The notes under the pieces were generated by a model that had not been told where the DNA came from, ran no database searches, and was given only the letters and a program-made list of their open reading frames with translations. Source: Symbiodinium natans (Eukaryota > Sar > Dinophyceae > Suessiales > Symbiodiniaceae). Taken from it: 64,000 nt of DNA. Location: contig CAJNDS010000121.1 of the NCBI GenBank assembly GCA_905221605.1, positions 75,001 through 139,000 of the forward strand, read 5' to 3'. Positions 57,796 through 64,000 of the stretch are shown piece after piece. Within the stretch, counting starts at the first letter, position 1. Each line of letters starts with the position of its first letter. Made by a program: the position numbers and the translations under genes.

Positions 57796-58107
57796 AGGTT
57801 TAGGATGCAGGGTTTAGGGCGTTGGGGCTTGTAGAGGTTTGGGCTTTCGTCTCAAGAAACCCCAGAACCCCCCCCCCCCCCCCCAACAAAAAAAAAAAGA
57901 GAAACCCCGCAAACACCAAGAAACGCCACAACCCCCAGAAACCCTGAACCGCAGAGCGGCATGAGGCTCAAAAAGCTAGCTGCCACGACCACCTTAAGGG
58001 CCCATGAACTACCCTAAACCCCAAACCTTAAACCCTAAACCCTAAACCCTCAACACTAAACCCTAAACCCTAAAGCCTAAACCCTAAACCCTAACCCTAA
58101 ACCCCAC

Positions 58108-58171
58108 CCTCAGAAGCTTTGATCCGTGCAAGCTGGCGCTTCCAATGGTTTGGGGAGTCGGGGGCTGCGCC
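58108..58171 (-). CDS. Candidate N-terminal exon (PDSPNHWKRQLARIKASE)
   Basis: Sixty-four bases from AATGAG|G to donor GTGGGG. The frame stays open upstream of the acceptor as well (CDLCRAVPLNE), so the exon may be longer or begin elsewhere. It joins the next island in phase. It could be the start of a pyruvate kinase N-terminal extension or a separate upstream gene. Confidence 0.5.
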
Positions 58172-59791
58172 CTCATTTAGAGGCACCGCCCGGCAGAGGT
58201 CACAGGCAGATTCCACCCCGGCACGTGGCCCCGAAGGGGTTGTAGAAGGTTTTTTGGGGTATAGGGTTTAGGGTTTAGGTTTTCGGGTTTAGGCTTTTGG
58301 GTTTAGGGCCTGTGGCGCTTCAGGTTACCAGGTTGGGACGGCCGGGTGGCGAGCAGATGCCCTGCGAACCAGATGCCAGAAGTCCAAGGGTTCCGTGCTC
58401 CTGCCGATGCCTCCACTCAAACCCCTTAACCCTGGAACCCTCATGTTCTGAACCCTAAACCCTAAACCCTAAACCCTAAACCCTACACCCTAAACCCTCT
58501 GAACTTCGAACTTTCTCGAGTAGCCCCGGACCCCGAAGGCAGGGCTTCTTGGCGAAATCCGAAGTCGCAAGCTCGAAGCGCAGGAGAGGAGCCGCCAGAA
58601 CTGAAGGAATTGCTGGATATGAAACAGGGTTTATCATGCTGCTCTTGGTGGGTTTAGGGTTTAGGGTTTAGGGTTTAGGGTTTAGGGTTTAGGGTTTAGG
58701 GTTTAGGGTTTAGGGTTTAGGGTTTAGGGTTTAGGGTTTAGGGTTTAGGGTTTAGGGTTTAGGGTTTAGGGTTTAGGGTTAAACAGGGTTTTTAATGCTG
58801 CTCTTATTGAGTGTATACAAGGTTCCTATTTTAATATTGGTGAGTGTATACTGTCCTGTTGGGGATACCAAGGTATACAAGACCCTGCTTCGTATGACAC
58901 GGGGTGTAGGTGATAGGGGAACTGGGATGGCCGGCGTCCCTCCTACTTTGGCAAAGATTCAAAAAAAAAACATCGAGTTCTCCACGATCAGCCGGTCAGA
59001 TGTCGGGACCCAGCCTGCCCACTCAGTGCGCAGATTTTGTTGTTGTGGGATTCGGCCCCAAGGTCGTCCTGAATCTTTGAGATGTGCTTGCCTTCCGCAT
59101 TCCGTGGCACCGGACAACCCCCAGAAAGGCCCAAAACTAAACCCCTGAGTACACCCTAAACACACGGCGGAGCCAGGTATGATATGTTCAGAGCGCATGC
59201 TGTCAACCAGTGGAAGGCGAATGCAGCTGCCCTCCCTTGTGGGACATGTGCCGGGGGGGTTCGGGGGGGGGGGGGGGGGGGGGCAGTTCTCTCAGCTATG
59301 GTCACCTTGTTGGGCACCTTATGAAGCTCCGCAAAAGGGACCATACCCTAGGGAGCCACCCTAGGGAGCCTATCATGCGACAGAAGAGACCCGCGCAACC
59401 ACGGGATCTCTAGCAGAGCACCTCGAAAGCAACCAGGGTGGCTGCCAGCGCCACATGACCTGAAACCTCGCGCAAGTCTCGGGCCTTCTCTCAAGGGAGG
59501 GAATGGGCGGAGCTTACAGATAAGCACGCCGCCCTGACACCCACCGAAATGCGATGTTCGATCTCCACCCCGGGCTACACTCAGCAGCTTGATTTCCTTT
59601 GTCCTTGGGTGTGCCAAGAAAGTGAGAGTCATCCTTGACTGTGCGGGAGCCGAACACCAGATTGGCGGAAACTGAAGCTTAGCACCCCAAGCCCTAAACC
59701 CGAATCCTGAACCCTAAACCCTACACCCTAACCCCCTAAACCCGAAACCCGAAACCCTAAACCCGAAACCCGAAACCCTAAACCCTAAAGC

Positions 59792-59819
59792 GTGGCCTGC
59801 TGCAGGGCCCGGGCAGCCC
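59792..59819 (-). CDS. Candidate upstream exon, unidentified
   Basis: Island between GTGTGCTGCAG|G and a GC donor leading into TTTAGGG repeats. Twenty-eight bases, two open frames, and a phase compatible with the next exon. Little else supports it. Confidence 0.3.
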
Positions 59820-60151
59820 CTGCAGCACACAAGAGTCCGATCATGATGCTTTGAGACGTAGCCTACACTCAGCATTGCGCCACAGGGAAATCCAACAGTG
59901 CAGGGCCCCTGCTTGGAGGTGGGGTTTAGGGTTTAGGGTTTAGGGTTTAGGGTTTAGGGTTTAGGGTTGAGGGTTGAGGGTTTAGGGTTTAGGGTTTCGG
60001 GTTTAGGGTTTAGGGTTTAGGGTTCAGGGTGTAGGGTTTAGGGTTTAGGGTAGCCCCAAGTACAGCTGCCCTGGTAAGCCCCCTAAGTCCCCTAAGTAGG
60101 CTCCTAGTAGACTTCGTGGGGTTCTAGGTACCCATGAACCTCCCAGTAGAG

Positions 60152-63100
60152 ATGTTGCCTGTCAAGGGCATCCCATGTCCAAAACTTCCAAACCCTAAAC
60201 TCTAAACCCCCAAAACTCTCAACCCGCGAAGTGCTAGCTGCGAGGACTTTCCCTGAAGGACTTCCCTGATGGCATCAGCTTCGAAAAGAGCGAGTCATTA
60301 GTCCAAAGAACAGCAAGTCTGACAACTTAAGCAGTTCCCTAATTCAAGGCTAGCTGAAGTTGTCAGCGCCAGTGGGGCTCATAGCCCACCTTATACCCAG
60401 AAGGTATGGAATTAAATTTGACATAAGTACAGCTCTGGGACTGCAGGGTATCTACATCGACACCCAGCTGCACTCCGAAAATAAGAGCCTAAAAGACGGA
60501 ACCACAAGCTACCCCAGGCGAGAAGCCGGCAAGGCTTCCCGTGCTCTTGGAGCTTTCAGGGTTCCCGCATGACTATGACACGTGAGGCGGAAGTCTTCCG
60601 GCTCAGTGCATGCTACGGCACGCGCTGAGTCATGCTAGAGCATGCGCTGTCATGACCACTCACCAAGGTTGTGCCCAGGAAATGTCATAGATTCTTGGGG
60701 TGAAACAAGACCCTCTGATGCCAACCGGAGAATGCAAAACCGCCTGCCCAAGCGACCCTCACACAATGCCGGGCGTCCTGGCTGCTCAAAGAAGGCATCC
60801 GGCGACCCTCTTTTTTGAGCTCAAAAGGCTGCTGAAGTGCTCTGAAGGCCGAGAGGCGGATATCAACCTTTGAAGGAAGGCACTGGGTCAGCACACTTTC
60901 ATAGGGTGTCGTAGAGTAGCTCGATCTTCACTGCGGCGCTCAGCAATCAGTGACCTGAACATAGCACTAGTCACAGCAAGAACATTATTTGACGTACCAA
61001 AGCTACTTGCAGGGAAAGGGTCAGAAGGGTAGATTTGCAGGAGGATGCTGATGCGCGCAAACTGCGGCCTTGAGTCACACACTTGGCCCTGCAAAAGACG
61101 TCCTGAATAGATTTGGAGAACTCCGGTCCCTGAGCTGGGAGAAACAAAGCCAAGACACAAAAAGAAACTCTGGAACCCAGGCCCCTAGCGCATTATCGGC
61201 ACGCCTGTTGAGTGTTTGCGAAAGGCGCCGGGGCCCTTAATGAAACCCCTGTGTTATTGCGTTTTGATGTATATTCCCTGCATACCCTAAACCCTAAACC
61301 CCAAAATGCTGCCATATCAACCCAGAGGGAGCACCAAGAGGCTAGCAAGCGCGAGCATGTCTTTGTGGGAGGCAGCTAGGATTTGTTCAAAGTCAGGGTC
61401 ACAACCCTAGACCCGAAACCGCAGGACTAGGGGTTTGGGGTCTCTAGGGCGTAGGGTTTAGGGATGCTTGCACCCTAAACCCTAAACCCTAAACCCGAGA
61501 CCCTGATTTTGAACAAGCCCTAGTCTACTCCTTGCCTGAGTTCGTTCGGGAGACCATGCCCTTAATGCCACGAACCTGCACTGGGCATCAGCAACCACAA
61601 AAAAAAACCGCAGTTGCTTTTTACTTCCTAGGATAAGGTGCCCTAGCTTGCTTTTTATACCTACGATTAGGTGCCCTAGGTTGCTTTTTATGCCTAGGAT
61701 TACGTGCCTGTTTTACCTGAAACTACCCGTCCTAAGTTTTTGTTCAATTGGCTGGTGGCCACCTGATATAAGGGATCGGTAGGAGCAAAGACAATGGGTT
61801 ACACCATCGCCCTGGTATGTCATGCAGCAAAAGGCACGCCTAAGGATGTACTTAACGCTTCAAAACTGTGCATTTAAGAGTCCGCGTGGATAGATAGACT
61901 GCACATCTTGAAAACAAGGGAAATGAAATGTTCAATGCAGTGAAGACTCAGCCGGCCTCGAACTACCGAGGTGATAGTCATAGTCTCACAGTTTCGGACG
62001 TGTGGAGCCCGGGCCCCCCACCCTCTTACCCGAGAGGTATGGGAAGTGGGGGGACTGTCGGCATTGCCTCAACGATCGTGTCAAGACCGTGCGCCTCTCA
62101 ACATGAACCATGTGCCCGATGATCACGTTCCCAGGTGAAGGTCTTATCGCCCTTATGCCTGCCGGCCCGTGTTGGAAACTTCTCCCACCGAACCCCCAAA
62201 CCTTACAGCATAAACCCTAAACCGGTAGACAACCTCGAAGCTATGGGCGATGCACAGCCAGCCTCAACCGGCCGGGAGACACCAGCAACTGCCCCTAGAT
62301 ACCCTCAGGTTTCCAACACAGGAGCTGGGCAGGTTACCTTTTCTGCCCCCAGTGTGTGGCACTAGACGTGTCACAAGCCAAATAGGTCCACGAACATGTC
62401 CGCGATTAGGATCAAGAATCCACGACCTGGCTATTCACCGACTCCTTGGTTGACGATCTCCCTGAAAACTTGGGTCACTCAACCCCTGTCTCCAGGTCTA
62501 AGCCCAAGCGAAGAGCGCAAGCTTCGACCGCGTGTGATGCGTTTTCTGAGAGCTAGGTTGGGGAGAGTCCCAGTTCAAGATCTGGCTGTGAAACTCCGTG
62601 GCGAACTTCCTCTCAGTCGCTGTCCTGCAAGGGCGGAGGATGAGAGGAAATTCACAACTCATCCTGCTCCACGCACTTCTCTGCAACCCCTTCATGCTAT
62701 GTCAAGCTAAGAGCTGCCCCAGCTCCACCTCAACTTGCATCACTCTTGGTCGACTGATCAGTTCTCAAAAACTATTATCCTTTTTGGGGGGGGTACTTGT
62801 CATGATACACAAGCCCCTTCAACCACTGAAAGCTATATGGCGTACCCGGAAAAGGGACCAGAATATGAAACAGCAGACTGCAGCTGATAAACCCAAGGAC
62901 CATAGCATCATCCGAAAACCCTGCGACCTCCTCCCTTACCCTGTATCGGACACTATGGCCGCAATGAGTCTTAGCAACATTACCCACCAGACCTAGATCA
63001 GATAGAAACCCTGCGACCGAACAGCAACACTCTAGCTTGACACCCTGTCCCTAGCCAGACGAAGATGAAACAGCCTAACTTATTGTCATAGAATTACTCC

Positions 63101-63640
63101 CACATCTTAAGCAATGCCGCTTCAAGACTCCGTGGGCTTGGGGACCTTCTCCATGCTCTGGGTTTCATTCGTTGACGTCTCTGTGGTTCACGTGGCATCC
63201 ACTAAGCGCATCCACTTAGCGCATACTGAAACACTCCAACCTGCAATGGGACATCGGGCTCTTTTCCGAAAATCGGGGAGTGATGATAGTCTAAGTATAA
63301 CTATAAGGGACCGGCAGGGAAGACTATTGGTACTTATTCCGACCCCTAGAATAAGTCTTGGAAGTCCCCGTGGTTTCCCCCGCCCATCCCAGGCTTTTGG
63401 GGGGTCTTGACGGGATGCGAGGCTGGATTCTTAGGCTTGAATATGCCCGAAAGTACACTCCCCATATTCCAGCGGGAGAAAAGCAACTCCTAAACTTGAG
63501 GGTGATATCGAAAAATCGGTAGCCTTTGCATCGACAGCTAGAGGGCCGAGGATACAGGAGCGAGCTAGGTAGGAGGGCATGGATGGCGGCTTGATATAGA
63601 CTGTGGGTGCCATTTTTTTTGCGACCCTCGACCATCATGT
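60152..63640. other. Repeat-poor stretch without a recognisable gene
   Basis: Only scattered single CCCTAAA/TTTAGGG units. Open frames here are short (at most about 130 codons), overlap on both strands and have no recognised motif. It could be the spacer or 5' region upstream of the minus-strand gene group, or contain exons I cannot identify. Confidence 0.5.
61613..61712. repeat. Three tandem copies of a roughly 35-bp unit
   Basis: Unit TTGCTTTTTATACCTAGGATTA followed by GGTGCCCTAG, in the repeat-poor region. Confidence 0.8.
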
Positions 63641-64000
63641 GCAAGTCTCCCTAAACCCTAAACCCTAAACCCTAAACCCTAAACCCTAAACCCTAAACCC
63701 TAAACCCTAAACCCTAAAACCCCTGAACCCTGAACCCCTAAATCCCTTAAATCCCTCAACTCACTCAGACCCAGGTCCCCTCAGGCTACGAGGCCCCTGT
63801 AAGGACCCTGCTACGTTTGCAGCCCAAGGAACTTCAGGGTTTAGGGTTTAGGGTTTCGGGTTTAGGGTTTAGGGTTTCGGGTTTAGGGCTTCGGGTTTAG
63901 GGTTTAGGGTTTAGGGTTTAGGGCTTCCCTGCAACCCTCAGGAAGCAACAGTAACAAGTCTTTGGTTTCAGCTCAGCAAGGAAGCCCGTGAACTGTTCTC

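Noticed and set aside
62598-62996. Genuine 132-codon gene in the repeat-poor region
   Set aside because: No motif, overlapping open frames on the other strand, and no splice-linked partners seen.

Overview
This looks like nuclear DNA of a dinoflagellate, probably related to Symbiodiniaceae. The reasons are: CCCTAAA/TTTAGGG telomere-type repeats scattered as hundreds of short interstitial arrays; all recognisable genes on one strand (minus); introns with GC, GT or GA donors and AG|G acceptors; and a Ty1/copia element whose protein resembles the large dinoflagellate copia families. No bacterial-style gene is present. The only long open frames belong to the retroelement. Most shorter open frames are translations of the repeats.

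The main result is that the window is not empty repeat. Read on the minus strand, the short GC-rich islands between the repeat arrays are very small exons (15-99 bp). They can be joined in phase into real proteins, and the telomere-like arrays are the bodies of the introns. The clearest case is pyruvate kinase: 22 consecutive exons (54.0 to 26.9 kb, about 1.1 kb of coding sequence in 27 kb) rebuild the enzyme core from the N-terminal ICTIGP motif through the KIEN active site to the ARGDLG and TRAE motifs, with every junction in phase. Further in-phase exons (58.2-55.0 kb) precede it and may encode an N-terminal extension. Downstream on the same strand is a UTP14-like gene (about 22.4-18.7 kb; U3 snoRNP/SSU processome). 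From about 17.5 kb to the left edge lie exons of one or more further genes, including a phase-consistent chain at 12.3-3.6 kb with a DUF2087-like segment at 10.0-9.6 kb.

Most introns begin with TTTAGGG-type repeats and end with CCCTAAA-type repeats in transcript orientation, so each could fold back on itself. Many arrays have their own locally homogenised variant (TTTAGGGG, GTTTAGGA, TTTTAGGG, CCCTAAAGT, TCTAGGG). Several families of short foldback (MITE-like) elements also sit in introns, some next to splice sites.

A nearly complete copia retrotransposon (37364-46062) lies in the pyruvate kinase intron between exons 46250-46293 and 36686-36733, in the same orientation as the gene. It has 166-bp LTRs differing at one base, a TTAGG target-site duplication made from the telomere-like repeat, and an initiator-Met-like primer binding site. 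Its long open frame hides several compensating frameshifts.

The region 60.15-63.64 kb is poor in repeats and holds nothing I can recognise. Exon calls were made by eye from protein similarity recalled from memory plus splice-site and phase logic. No alignment or transcript evidence was available.
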